A stretch of DNA of 33,658 nucleotides from Verrucomicrobia bacterium Opi.OSU.00C (GCA_002922725.1 PNEW01000014.1:1-33658), one strand, 5' to 3'; shown: positions 17,676 to 26,995, counted from the stretch's first letter. The notes: generated by a model not told the origin, from the letters alone. Made by a program: numbers and translations.

Positions 17676-18396
17676 AAGCATTCGGATTAAATACTTGTCC
17701 GGTATTAAAATTACCAAAAAAAGTGATTTCCATAAAGAACATGTACGTATCTTGCAGTCAGGTGGTTTGGAAACCGACAGTATGATAAACAGATTATTTT
17801 CCCGCAGTGTATCTCGTTTAATAACACGTTTGGTTATTCATATGCCGATAACCCCTAATCAAGTCACGGTAATAAGTTTTTTATTTGGCTTAATATCAAC
17901 CTGGTTTTTTATCCAGGGCGTTTATTGGATGACTCTTCTAGGATCTGTTATTTTGGTGATTTCAACATGGATAGATGGTGTTGATGGTGAACTAGCTAGA
18001 TTGACTTTTAGAGAATCCAAAGTAGGTGCTAAAATGGATATAACCTTGGATTGTCTTGTTAATTTTATGGTTTTCTTTTCGATTGGAATGGGATTAACCC
18101 GTGCATCAGGGGACAACCTTTATACAATTCTTGGAATATTCTCAGTTTTTGGTGGTATTATTTCTTTTGTTTTTATGAATGCGTTAATTTCAGAGAGTAA
18201 ATCGCCTGAAATATCTGACAGCATTTCTATGAATAAGGGGCGTAATATTCAGGATAAAATAGTTAACCGAGATTTTATTTTCATCCTGTTCTTATTAGCA
18301 CTTATTGATAAAACAGAAATATTCATGTGGATCGCGACAATTGGAGCCAATCTTTTTGCCATTTATTCAGTTTATGCCAGGTACTTTGACAAGTAG
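17659..18396 (+). CDS. CDP-alcohol phosphatidyltransferase family protein
   Basis: Integral membrane enzyme that moves a phospho-alcohol from a CDP-activated substrate to an alcohol acceptor. The full signature D-x2-DG-x2-AR-x8-G-x3-D-x3-D is present: Asp106, Asp109, Gly110, Ala113, Arg114, Gly123, Asp127 and Asp131, within about six membrane helices. The listed start is TTG 17659, inside the upstream ORF (17-bp overlap). The first 40 residues look like a linker, consistent with it being the C-terminal half of one protein split by the 9-A run. The substrate cannot be read from sequence. Neighbours suggest an unusual phospholipid head group. Confidence 0.85.
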   Translation: MCASNESIRIKYLSGIKITKKSDFHKEHVRILQSGGLETDSMINRLFSRSVSRLITRLVIHMPITPNQVTVISFLFGLISTWFFIQGVYWMTLLGSVILVISTWIDGVDGELARLTFRESKVGAKMDITLDCLVNFMVFFSIGMGLTRASGDNLYTILGIFSVFGGIISFVFMNALISESKSPEISDSISMNKGRNIQDKIVNRDFIFILFLLALIDKTEIFMWIATIGANLFAIYSVYARYFDK

Positions 18397-18463
18397 AGAA
18401 CTTATTTATCAAGAGCTTGAAATAGAGGCCAAATTTAAGAGCTGATGTCTTGTTATTAAACTG

Positions 18464-19438
18464 ATGAAACTCGCAGGAATATTTTTCTGGATTGTCGGAT
18501 TATTACTTATGTTATGGCTGATAGCTTGGCAAGGGTTTGCCAAGGTAGGAATAGCATTTACTGAAGTGGGTTGGGGATTGCCATTAATTTGTCTTTATTT
18601 CCTGTTGCCTATGACAGCCAATACTTTTTGTTGGCGGCTACTTTTACCAACTAACACGCGCCCACCATTCTATATCTTATTACTTTTTCGCTGGGTTTGT
18701 GGTTCGGTCAATACTTTATTACCTGTTGCCCAAGTTGGTGGAGAATTAGTCCGCGCAAGACTGCTAACTTTCTGTGGTGTTCGGGGACCTGAATCGGGAG
18801 CTAGTGCAGTCGTTGATGTAACAATTGCAGCCACCACGCAATCTGTTTTCTCAATCATCGGGATTTTGATTCTATTGCAATATGATATTTTAAAAGATGC
18901 TACATACGCCACCGCATTTGGCCTTTTAGTCTTTTCTATACTTCTCGTTAGTTTTTTCATTGTACAACGGTTGGGGCTTTTTTACAAGATCACCCGCTTT
19001 TTAGAGAAATCGTTAAAAGTAGGTGATTGGAAAAATATCACTGGAGGGGCAAAAGAACTAGATGAGGCGATTCTTTCAACATATGGTCGACGACGGGCAT
19101 TGGCATTTGCTACTGCCTGGCGTATATTTGGGCTTATCGTTGGTTCGGGCCAAGTGATGCTAGTATTTTATTTTTTGGGTTATCCTATAACTTTTGTCGA
19201 AGCCATTATGTTAGAAAGCTTGGGTCACGCGATACGCAATATGGCGTTTATGATTCCCGGTGCCTTGGGGGTCCAAGAGGGCGGGTTTATGCTACTTGGT
19301 TATGTTGTAGGTGCAGGTTCAGAGATTGGCCTTGTGTTCTCTCTCATTATAAGAGCTCGCAGCCTTGTTTTAGGGCTACCTGGTCTGATTGTATGGCAGT
19401 TCATTGAAGGCAGAAAACTATTAAGTAATCATCAATAG
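18464..19438 (+). CDS. hpnL: HpnL-type flippase-like membrane protein (lysylphosphatidylglycerol synthase TM family)
   Basis: 324 residues with seven to eight hydrophobic helices. It has the UPF0104/LPG-synthase TM-domain pattern, with the HpnL-like string NTLLPVAQVGGELVRARLL, then SGASAVVDVTIAATTQ and the later IPGALGVQEGGFMLLG. Members are thought to flip lipids or lipid-linked groups; HpnL is named from hopanoid clusters. No squalene-hopene cyclase is in the window. It follows the phosphatidyltransferase by 67 bp, likely the same transcript, and ends at a terminator-like hairpin. Confidence 0.85.
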   Translation: MKLAGIFFWIVGLLLMLWLIAWQGFAKVGIAFTEVGWGLPLICLYFLLPMTANTFCWRLLLPTNTRPPFYILLLFRWVCGSVNTLLPVAQVGGELVRARLLTFCGVRGPESGASAVVDVTIAATTQSVFSIIGILILLQYDILKDATYATAFGLLVFSILLVSFFIVQRLGLFYKITRFLEKSLKVGDWKNITGGAKELDEAILSTYGRRRALAFATAWRIFGLIVGSGQVMLVFYFLGYPITFVEAIMLESLGHAIRNMAFMIPGALGVQEGGFMLLGYVVGAGSEIGLVFSLIIRARSLVLGLPGLIVWQFIEGRKLLSNHQ

Positions 19439-19439
19439 G

Positions 19440-19463
19440 TTCCTCTTATTTAAGGGGAATTTT
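19440..19463 (+). terminator. Terminator-like hairpin between convergent genes
   Basis: TTCCTCTTA and TAAGGGGAA form a nearly perfect stem (one G-U pair) followed by TTTT. It lies directly after the flippase stop and between two convergent genes, a good place for an intrinsic terminator. The full stem leaves only a 2-base loop, so the real loop must open a few pairs. Confidence 0.5.
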
Positions 19464-19466
19464 AAA

Positions 19467-20489
19467 TTAAAACCTTCTTTTTCTTATTATTGGATTACAC
19501 GCTATCGAATTGTGAACTGAAACTTTTAATTGCTCCATTCCATCTTCGACAGAAATTTTGGGTTGGAAGTCAAGCTCATGACGAATTTTATCCATACACA
19601 TATCACTTTGTGTTGTTAGCATTTTAACAGCTGTGTGTGTCAAGAAAGGGCGGCCCTCTAGGTTTAATAGCTTGTGTGTATTTTCAAATAGAGAAGCCAT
19701 AATGTGAGCTAAGCAAAGTGGAATGGACTTTTTAACCGATTTAGCCCCGACTATTTTAGCTAGATAGTTGAAGTATTCTTTAAATGAAATTGAATTGTTA
19801 TCCCCTACAATATATCCTTGCCCAATCGCATTAGGAGATTTGGAAGCAAGAAGTATGGCATCGATCAAGTTGTCGATGTAACAGAGGTGACATGTACCTT
19901 TACCACCAGAGATTAAAAACATTCTATTTTGTCGAATCAACCGGAGAGGTTCTTTAACCCAACTACTTCCGGGACCATAAACTACTGGGGGTCGCAATAC
20001 CACAACTGGTAATCCATGATCGCGATGAAATCTAAAGACAAGAGTTTCTCCTTCTACTTTCGATTTAGAATAAAAGTCATTTCCGGGGTCGCAAGGTGTT
20101 TTGTCATCAAAATAAGAGGGTGAAGGAATACCAAACACAGCAATGGAGCTGAGGTGTATAAATCGGGTAATATTTCTTTTAACAGATGCCTCAAGCAGCC
20201 ATCTTGTGCCTTGCACATTCGTTGAATAAAAGGTCTCTTTGGGTCCCCAATCTAAAACATGACCTGCACAATGATAGACTCTTTCAACATCATGCATAGC
20301 GTGAATAATAGAATCGTAGTCGCATAGATCTCCAACTACAATTTCTGCAGATCCTTTGAAAAAGGATGAAAGCTTATGTTTGCTTTCTGGCCTGCAAAAC
20401 AACTTTATATTACGTCCTTCTCTCAACAGGCGTACGCTTAAATGATAGCCAATAAATCCTGTTGCACCAGTTATAAGATCAGTATGCAT
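19467..20489 (-). CDS. NAD-dependent epimerase/dehydratase (extended SDR, HpnA/3-beta-HSD-like)
   Basis: 340 residues. The Rossmann motif TGATGFIG carries Gly8, Gly11 and Gly14. The catalytic YxxxK is FYSKSK (Tyr140, Lys144), with a Ser in HLSSIAVFG. RPPVVYGPG and CHLCYIDNLIDAI are typical of the NDP-sugar epimerase and 3-beta-hydroxysteroid dehydrogenase-like branch. It is 2 bp downstream of a second, related epimerase, so the two are co-transcribed and may be an old duplication. It is convergent with the flippase. The substrate is unknown. Confidence 0.85.
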   Translation of the reverse strand: MHTDLITGATGFIGYHLSVRLLREGRNIKLFCRPESKHKLSSFFKGSAEIVVGDLCDYDSIIHAMHDVERVYHCAGHVLDWGPKETFYSTNVQGTRWLLEASVKRNITRFIHLSSIAVFGIPSPSYFDDKTPCDPGNDFYSKSKVEGETLVFRFHRDHGLPVVVLRPPVVYGPGSSWVKEPLRLIRQNRMFLISGGKGTCHLCYIDNLIDAILLASKSPNAIGQGYIVGDNNSISFKEYFNYLAKIVGAKSVKKSIPLCLAHIMASLFENTHKLLNLEGRPFLTHTAVKMLTTQSDMCMDKIRHELDFQPKISVEDGMEQLKVSVHNSIACNPIIRKRRF

Positions 20490-20491
20490 TG

Positions 20492-21481
20492 CTAAAAATA
20501 ACCGTTGTTTTTAAACCAATGGATAGATCTTTCAATTGCTTCATCGCAGGGTACGGGATTATATCCCAGTTCATTTTTGGCCTTTGAGTTTTCATAATAC
20601 AAATATTTCCCAATGAGTTCTTTCATTCCTACAGTTAGTTTTGGCGCTCTGTGAGTTAGATGATTAGCTAACCCCTCTTGCCAATGAGCGACAAAATTCA
20701 GCAGCAGTTTTGGAATTCGGACTTTCGGCTGTTTGGCACCTATAATTTTAGCGATCCTAGACATAAATTCCTTGTTAGTTAGATTCTCTCCTGCAAGGAG
20801 ATACTGTTCCCCTTCTCGACCTTTATTCAATGCTAGCCATAATCCTTTCACTAAATCATGAACATCAACAAAACAAGCTCCTCCCTCTACCCAAAAAGGC
20901 CACCTCCCTTTACATATATCAATAATCGGTTCACCAATTGGAGTGGGTCCGTAATCCATTTCTCCAATAGCCGAAGCAGGATTTACGATAACTACAGGTA
21001 ACCCTTTTTCTCTTGCCCAATATTTCATTTCATCTTCACCAGCTTTTTTCGTCTCAGCATACAAGAATTGTTTGCCTGACAAATTAAATTCTGATTTTTC
21101 ATTACGTAGTATCGGTTGTTCAGATGCTCCAAGTGTAATACAACTACTTACATGGACAATTTTCCCAATTCCTGTGGCAAGACAAGCAGTGGCTATATTG
21201 GTTGGTCCTATTACATTTAGGTTGTGAAAAACAATGGGATTTTTCGACCAGTAACGGTTAAAACCAGCTAGGTTAAAAAGAACATCACAGTTTTTAAGAA
21301 ATGGATATAAACTCTCTATATCGAGTACATCACCCCAGAAAACCTGCCTAGGTAAGTTTTCTAGGAGACTTACCGAAGTACCTCGAAGAAGAAAGGCCAC
21401 AACTTCGTGACCCAAGGAAATGACATGGCGCGTCAAATGATTGCCAATAAAACCGTTTGCCCCTGTTATACCAACTCTCAT
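20492..21481 (-). CDS. hpnA: NAD-dependent epimerase, HpnA-like
   Basis: 329 residues. The NAD motif TGANGFIG carries Gly7, Gly10 and Gly13, and YAETK gives Tyr141 and Lys145. VNPASAIGEMDYGPTPIG, CFVDVHDLVKGLWLA and GEQYLLAGENLTNKEF resemble the hopanoid-associated sugar epimerase HpnA. With the HpnL-like flippase nearby it suggests a lipid-linked sugar or head-group pathway; that is inference. A tRNA-Gly lies 56 bp upstream on the same strand. Confidence 0.85.
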   Translation of the reverse strand: MRVGITGANGFIGNHLTRHVISLGHEVVAFLLRGTSVSLLENLPRQVFWGDVLDIESLYPFLKNCDVLFNLAGFNRYWSKNPIVFHNLNVIGPTNIATACLATGIGKIVHVSSCITLGASEQPILRNEKSEFNLSGKQFLYAETKKAGEDEMKYWAREKGLPVVIVNPASAIGEMDYGPTPIGEPIIDICKGRWPFWVEGGACFVDVHDLVKGLWLALNKGREGEQYLLAGENLTNKEFMSRIAKIIGAKQPKVRIPKLLLNFVAHWQEGLANHLTHRAPKLTVGMKELIGKYLYYENSKAKNELGYNPVPCDEAIERSIHWFKNNGYF

Positions 21482-21536
21482 TTAATTATAGGATTGCAAT
21501 TACCAAGATGGGTGATTTCAAGGTTACAAAAATGTT

Positions 21537-21610
21537 TGGTGCGGGCGGGGAGAATCGAACTCCCGTAGCCAGCTTGGAAGGCTGGAGTTTTACCACTAAA
21601 CTACGCCCGC
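21537..21610 (-). tRNA. tRNA-Gly (anticodon UCC)
   Basis: Minus-strand cloverleaf. The acceptor stem GCGGGCG pairs with CGCCCGC, the anticodon arm is CCAGC-CTTCCAA-GCTGG (anticodon TCC at 21576-21578), and the T arm GGGAG-TTCGATT-CTCCC is regular. The discriminator is A and CCA is encoded (21537-21539). Confidence 0.96.
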
Positions 21611-21875
21611 TTGAGCCAAGCACTCATATTTCGCAATTATTTTCAGGGGTGGTCAAGTTTGAATCCTATCTGAGGTAAGAGTAAGGTCCAATTTTTTCTA
21701 TTTTCATCATATTAATAATAAAACTGGGATTTTACTATCAGAGGTAAGTATAACTATTTTCAAAAATGTAATATTGAAGGAAGGTGAAGAGAAGATGATA
21801 AATATTAATTTTGCTCTTCTTCTATAACTAAGTAAAAGGACTTGAAAACCCACAAAGAAAAGGTGATAGGGATGC

Positions 21876-21903
21876 TTATCTAAATCAATGGAAGTTTAGA
21901 TAA
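21876..21903. repeat. Perfect AT-rich inverted repeat after a minus-strand gene
   Basis: TTATCTAAA and TTTAGATAA pair perfectly over 9 bp around a 10-base loop. It lies directly downstream of the stop at 21906. The position suits transcript termination or 3'-end protection, but no T-tract follows on the minus strand and the stem is weak. Confidence 0.4.
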
Positions 21904-21905
21904 AA

Positions 21906-22508
21906 TTATAATTTATTACGGATGCGAGTTTTTCTAGTAGGATTTTGTGATCTTTTCTTATTCTTGCTCGCATCCAAATCACTTTTTGAAATTTGTGATA
22001 GTTGTTGAAAAAGATTTTTTCTTCTTCTTTTCTCTGTATCAGGGAGTTGGTTGATATTGGTCATATTAGCCGGATGAATAGTCTTAGCTAATGAAATCTT
22101 TTGCTGAAACCCTTCCTTGATAACAATAACTGCATAATTGATTGGATCGTAATCGACTATTTTCAAGTTTTTATGACTTTCGTTCATTCCAACCCAAAAG
22201 GCATCATTGCTATTTTTATATTGGAGACAAAAGATATATTCCCCATCTAACTTTACAATCCCTCGAAGATCCAGGGTGTTAACTGAAATACCAGGTTGAT
22301 TACTATTAGTCGGGTCTATTGTGTTTTGATCAAAACCGGTTGGAATAAATGGCGAATTACTGGTTAAATTTTGAATTTCATTGGGTTTGGAGTATTCTAA
22401 CGCATAAACCTGTCCGTGCAAAAGGAACACTGATATTAGAATTAACAGTATACAGTTCTTAGTGAACTCTAGTTTGATGCTTCGCATAATTAATGTAAAT
22501 GTTTTCAC
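21906..22508 (-). CDS. Hypothetical exported protein
   Basis: 200 residues. The N-terminus has a basic stretch, then CILLILISVFLLHG and a likely signal-peptidase site after QVYA. The middle (DLRGIVKLDGEYIFCLQY, FWVGMNESHKNLKIVDYD, YAVIVIKEG) reads as short beta strands, loosely like the small beta domain of GspC/PilP-type secretion proteins. The tail is very basic (KRRRKN, KNKKRSQNPTRKTRIRNK). The function is not recognised. ATG 22508 has an SD-like AGAAAG; Met 22487 is an alternative. It lies 31 bp after the double methyltransferase. Confidence 0.6.
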   Translation of the reverse strand: MKTFTLIMRSIKLEFTKNCILLILISVFLLHGQVYALEYSKPNEIQNLTSNSPFIPTGFDQNTIDPTNSNQPGISVNTLDLRGIVKLDGEYIFCLQYKNSNDAFWVGMNESHKNLKIVDYDPINYAVIVIKEGFQQKISLAKTIHPANMTNINQLPDTEKRRRKNLFQQLSQISKSDLDASKNKKRSQNPTRKTRIRNKL

Positions 22509-22539
22509 ATCTTTCTACCACCGTCAACTCAAAGGAAAA

Positions 22540-24096
22540 TTAAGTAGCGATGACTGAGGAGTCAGTTTTTTTCGCATCCTCTTTTTTTTGTAAAAGAACT
22601 GCTCCAGTAATATAATTATGATGCGCCGCAGAAAAACGATGCCAGGTGAGAAAACTTTCAATGTCTTCGTGATTCCATTGGGGAGGGCCTTGTTTATTGA
22701 AAGCAGGATGAAACCAGATAAGATTTTCAAATAAGGTGAGTGTCATCGGGCTCCCCCCCCAATCGGGATAAGACATTTGATAACCTGGTTCACAGATATC
22801 AAAGCTGATACCAAGATAACCTTCAGGCTTTAGAACCCTTAAGGTTTCATTAATAGCCATATTTTTATCTTCTTGATGTTCGATCACTGATAAGCTGGTT
22901 ACTACATCTATGGTTGAGTTTTCTATGGGAAGCTGACAAGAATCCACAATTACCCAATCAATATTAACTTTTAATTTCCGTCGCACAGCTTCCCATTGAT
23001 TTATCCAATTGGGTTGGGTTTCAACGATGGTGACATGAGCACCTTTCAAAGCCATCATCCATGGCCACGGTGATTGTTCACTACCTATGTCCAGTAGGTG
23101 TATATTGCCCCAATTTAATTGGTTTAATCCATGAAACCAAAGTTGTGGATATTCCCAGTTTTTAGCCCAGTTACAAAAAGTTCGCAAACCGAGAGGTTCA
23201 GCCAATTCATTGAGAGTGTCTATGAATGCGCAATAGTCATGGCTAAAAGTCTCTTCTAAATTAGCTAAATAGCGTGGTTTGTTCACTGAACGTTTTCGTT
23301 TTCTGGCAATTGTAATTTCATGAGAAATATGCCAGTAATCATCGTTTTCTAGGACATCAAAACCGCAGGTATTAAGAATAGTAACAATAGATGAACGAGT
23401 AAAGATAAACGCATGTTCTTCGGGATCAAATACGTTTATATTAAGAGACGCGACATCTGTATTTTCATTAACCAGTGGTAGTTGTAGATAGAGAATACCA
23501 CCAGAGCTCATTTGACGGTGAGCGGTTTTTAGAAATGCAACCGGATCGTAAGAGTGTTCTAGAACGTCACAAGCCACAATCAGTTCAGCTTTTGGTAGAT
23601 TTTCTACGTCGGGGAAAACGCCGGTTCTTACATCTAGATCAGTATTTTTATTTACCTCGGATACTGTATTTGGGTCAGGTTCAATACCGGTTGTTTTCCA
23701 GCCTAATTCTTTTAAAGCAATTAAAAGAGATCCTTCAGCACAGCCGATTTCAATCACACGCCCAGGGTTAGGAATATATTTGTTAATATCCGTTAACCAT
23801 TTATTCACTCTACCATCTTCTATAAATATTGCCTGCCGCTCTTCTAGGATAGGGTGATCTTTTTGCATTTGCCGCTTTTGCCAATAGCCGTGATAGGAGT
23901 AAAACGATGGTATTGCTCCAGGTTTAATTCGTCTCCGGGCATAATGAGTATTGCAGCGTTCGCATTTAAGATAGTCTTGAGAAAAGTTACTCACAGTTTT
24001 ACTTTTCCAACCGCACCAACACCTCTCGGATACTTGAAAACGGGTATCAGTATCAAACCCAAGGCGTTGGGAATCAATCTTTGTGTTGCTATCCAT
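22540..24096 (-). CDS. Double SAM-dependent methyltransferase with N-terminal zinc-ribbon-like motif
   Basis: About 518 residues holding two separate methyltransferase domains. A Cys cluster (CWCGW and CERC, residues 26-48) looks like a zinc ribbon. Domain 1 has VIEIGCAEGSLL (about 114-125) and CDVLEHSYDP. Domain 2 has LLDIGSEQSPWPW (about 334-346), VDSCQLPIENSTIDVV and SLSVIEHQED. The motif I of domain 2 lacks the usual GxGxG. The frame is open to 24216 inside the sulfotransferase gene. ATG 24096 overlaps its stop by 8 bp; ATG 24111 is also possible. Likely targets are sugars or glycans, from context only. An 8-C run (plus strand) and an 8-T run near the 3' end stay in frame. Confidence 0.8.
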   Translation of the reverse strand: MDSNTKIDSQRLGFDTDTRFQVSERCWCGWKSKTVSNFSQDYLKCERCNTHYARRRIKPGAIPSFYSYHGYWQKRQMQKDHPILEERQAIFIEDGRVNKWLTDINKYIPNPGRVIEIGCAEGSLLIALKELGWKTTGIEPDPNTVSEVNKNTDLDVRTGVFPDVENLPKAELIVACDVLEHSYDPVAFLKTAHRQMSSGGILYLQLPLVNENTDVASLNINVFDPEEHAFIFTRSSIVTILNTCGFDVLENDDYWHISHEITIARKRKRSVNKPRYLANLEETFSHDYCAFIDTLNELAEPLGLRTFCNWAKNWEYPQLWFHGLNQLNWGNIHLLDIGSEQSPWPWMMALKGAHVTIVETQPNWINQWEAVRRKLKVNIDWVIVDSCQLPIENSTIDVVTSLSVIEHQEDKNMAINETLRVLKPEGYLGISFDICEPGYQMSYPDWGGSPMTLTLFENLIWFHPAFNKQGPPQWNHEDIESFLTWHRFSAAHHNYITGAVLLQKKEDAKKTDSSVIAT

Positions 24097-24820
24097 TAAT
24101 CGAGTAGCCATATTTGGAAAAGTCACCAACTTCAGCCTTCTCCAAGGCATCCTTCCAGGTTTTGTCTTCTTTCCAAAAGTCATTATCTCCAGACCGATAA
24201 AAAGTGCGTTCACCATCTTTGGTTATTCGATCGAAACGAGTCCACCAAAATACATATTCAGGTTTTAATTTTGGTGTGACATCAATAAAGTCTACAATTT
24301 TTTGTAATTCTTCGTGATTGGTTTTGAGTAACTCGAAACGAACAATTAATACTTTTTCTGGATTATCCCTATATAATTGAAATGCCTTATCGTAGAACTT
24401 TCTATAAAGGTAAAAATTTTCTTTTATCCAGACAATAGTGTCATCGATTTTTAAACCCCAACGTTCACAAGCAGTTAGATATAGACTGTAGATACTGGCA
24501 TAGGGATCACGTATAAGAATAATGGTTGGGTTAGATCCATTTTGTGGTTGCCCATGTAACCCATTAGGAGATGCATTAATATATACCGGTTGATAAGGTA
24601 CTGTATCCGATCTAAGTTTCAGTGCATATATAGCTATCGGTTCCAGTTCTTCTTGGCGTTGCATTGCTTCTTTATCATTAACAAATTCATTTTCAAAAAA
24701 GACCAGATCGAAAAGTCCCGTGAAACAGTTCCACAAAAAATGACTTCCGGTGCGTAAAAATGCGTAATAGTCCAGCTGGCGTCCCAACCTTGTACCAAAA
24801 AAGTATTTATCTTTATCCAT
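24089..24820 (-). CDS. PAPS-dependent sulfotransferase family protein
   Basis: 243 residues. FLRTGSHFLWN (21-31) matches the 5'-phosphosulfate-binding loop, and ILIRDPYASIYSLYL (101-115) matches the 3'-phosphate loop with RDP and the following serines. The family moves sulfate from PAPS to sugars or small molecules. It overlaps the methyltransferase start, so the two are translationally linked and may act on the same product. The acceptor is unknown. It is divergent from the CAP-domain gene. Confidence 0.8.
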   Translation of the reverse strand: MDKDKYFFGTRLGRQLDYYAFLRTGSHFLWNCFTGLFDLVFFENEFVNDKEAMQRQEELEPIAIYALKLRSDTVPYQPVYINASPNGLHGQPQNGSNPTIILIRDPYASIYSLYLTACERWGLKIDDTIVWIKENFYLYRKFYDKAFQLYRDNPEKVLIVRFELLKTNHEELQKIVDFIDVTPKLKPEYVFWWTRFDRITKDGERTFYRSGDNDFWKEDKTWKDALEKAEVGDFSKYGYSING

Positions 24821-25010
24821 TAAATATTATGAAAGTGAAATAATAGTCGTTGTTCCCAATGAAGCAAACTTAGAATTTTAAGCGCGGCCCTTAAAACGAG
24901 CTATATTTAGCTTAAAAAAATAAATGTATGATGGAGGCTATTATTAGTTTATAGATAACTTGTCACATTTTACCACTCTGATATAAGGAATATTTTTAAA
25001 TATAAAGATT

Positions 25011-26927
25011 ATGATTTTCTTAAAAAATAATAAAATCCACTTTTTCACTTTAAAATTCACTTTTTTATTTATTTTAGAATTGCCGGGATTTGCACAACCT
25101 AAAGCCCCTCCTCCTGATCCTCCAGTTGTAATAAATGATCAATCCTTTGTCGGTAGTCAAAAAGGAGAAATTCAAGCAGCGCTTACACAGTATTCTATTG
25201 GTGATCCAACTGCCGAAGAACAACTTATTTTAGAATTAATTAATAGGGCGCGAGCAGATGCCAATGCGGAGGCACAGAGGTTAGTTGCCACGACAGATGG
25301 AGATGTTTTAGGATCGATAAATTTTTTCGGAGTTAATCTCGGTGTCGTCATCAACCAGTTTAAGACTCTTGAGCAAACACTTCCACCACTGTCTATGAAT
25401 ACTCAACTCACAACTGCCGCACGGTTACACAGTCAAGATATGTTCAATAATATATTTCAATCACATTACAGTTCAGATAATCCAATATCACCTAATGAAG
25501 CGGGAGATAGTCTTGGAGATCGCGTGAGACACCAGGGATACAATTTTATGGGTGTAGGGGAAAATGTTTTTTCCTATGCTCGTTCAGCTTTTCAATCACA
25601 TGCAGCATTTGAAATTGACTGGGGTGCTAGTCCTAATGGGATACAGGATCCGCCTGGACATCGAAATAATATCCACAATTCCTTATTTCGAGAAGTTGGA
25701 ATTGGTGTCATTCTTGGAACAAATAGTTCAGGTAATGGATCGATTGGGCCTGTAATCGTGACCCAAGATTTTGGAGTGAAGTTAATTGGAGCTACCCCTT
25801 ATATTACAGGTGTTGCATACGACGATCAAAATGGAAGCGGCTTTTATGATTTAGGTGAAGGTTTGGGGGGTATTAATGTTGCTGTCAATGGCTCTGATTT
25901 TTTTGCAGTGACTGCATCGACAGGTGGTTATTCTGTTCCTGTTCCCAGGAATGGTAATTATTCAGTGACCTTTTCAAGTTCGTCGATTATAGATCAAACT
26001 ATCCAAGTTATCATTTCTGATTCCAAAAATAAAAAACTCGATTACACTCCACAGGGCATTGGTAGCAATGATGGAAACGAGTCGGATCCTAATGTACTGA
26101 TTATTGAAGGTACAGGTGATATTGTGGGAGAAAACATTATGCATCCCAGTGGTAATATCTTCGACCAAGTCCTACTCACAGGACAAAGTATAAAGCTTCA
26201 AGCTAAGGCGGGGCAGATCACCCGTGTGTCTTTCATGGATGAAGACGAAGATATTGTACAAATAGAGTTCTCTGGGAAAGGAAATTTTACCATAACCCTA
26301 GATCCAATCACTTTTGTACCTCCAGCCTTTCCCCCACGTTACAATCAATCTGTTGAGTACGTAACGGGTAAACCGAGCATAATTATAGATGGGGCAGATT
26401 CCAGTACGTTCTTTAGTATTTTTACTGTGGGAAAGATTAATGCCGTGAACCAATCCTTGTTTCCCGTAGGTCAAACCTATGATGCCGAAGCGGATATAAC
26501 TCTAGTAGAAGTAATTAATTCTACGGGAGTAGGTGGGATGCAGCTTTCAAACACGGTTTTTAGTGGAACTGTTGGTAAAGTCGGATTGGATGCACGAGGA
26601 GTACCGATTGCAGTACGACTTACAATAGGAGATATTAATGCATTTGATGATGCGATACCACACCTGCTATTTGGTGAGGGTTCATTCAATGTTCCAGCAG
26701 GTAATTCTGGCCTAAGAATTACAGGAGGAGACCTCTTACAAAGTAATAATGCCCCAGTTGTAATAGCGGAAAGTGAATCAACGACTCCTGGGTTTGAAAC
26801 TTTAATCTTTCAGAATAACTTTAAGTCTGATAATACACCTCAACCGACTCAGAGCAATGCAGCCATTTTTGTCAATGAAGATGGAGTCGAAATTACCAAA
26901 CCTGTAGATGAGATTTCGATTGAGTAA
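25011..26927 (+). CDS. Secreted CAP-domain (SCP/PR1-like) protein with large C-terminal beta region
   Basis: 638 residues with a signal peptide (hydrophobic FFTLKFTFLFILELPGFA) and a Pro-rich start of the mature part. The CAP domain (about 65-258) shows EEQLILELINRARADA, LTTAARLHSQDM, SHYSS, GVGENVFSYA and PPGHRNNIHN. Next is a Cna-B/SdrD-like segment (ITGVAYDDQNGSGFYDLGEGLGGINV, 265-340). A long beta-rich C-terminal part (about 362-590) is of a type I do not recognise. A decayed copy of part of it lies at 11067-11302. No sorting signal or transmembrane segment is visible at the C-terminus. The bacterial CAP function is mostly unknown. Confidence 0.85.
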   Translation: MIFLKNNKIHFFTLKFTFLFILELPGFAQPKAPPPDPPVVINDQSFVGSQKGEIQAALTQYSIGDPTAEEQLILELINRARADANAEAQRLVATTDGDVLGSINFFGVNLGVVINQFKTLEQTLPPLSMNTQLTTAARLHSQDMFNNIFQSHYSSDNPISPNEAGDSLGDRVRHQGYNFMGVGENVFSYARSAFQSHAAFEIDWGASPNGIQDPPGHRNNIHNSLFREVGIGVILGTNSSGNGSIGPVIVTQDFGVKLIGATPYITGVAYDDQNGSGFYDLGEGLGGINVAVNGSDFFAVTASTGGYSVPVPRNGNYSVTFSSSSIIDQTIQVIISDSKNKKLDYTPQGIGSNDGNESDPNVLIIEGTGDIVGENIMHPSGNIFDQVLLTGQSIKLQAKAGQITRVSFMDEDEDIVQIEFSGKGNFTITLDPITFVPPAFPPRYNQSVEYVTGKPSIIIDGADSSTFFSIFTVGKINAVNQSLFPVGQTYDAEADITLVEVINSTGVGGMQLSNTVFSGTVGKVGLDARGVPIAVRLTIGDINAFDDAIPHLLFGEGSFNVPAGNSGLRITGGDLLQSNNAPVVIAESESTTPGFETLIFQNNFKSDNTPQPTQSNAAIFVNEDGVEITKPVDEISIE

Positions 26928-26995
26928 TAGAAGATAAGAACTAACCTGAGCTTAAAACTTTAATTAATTAATTCATTAATTCCCCTAGGAAAGTT

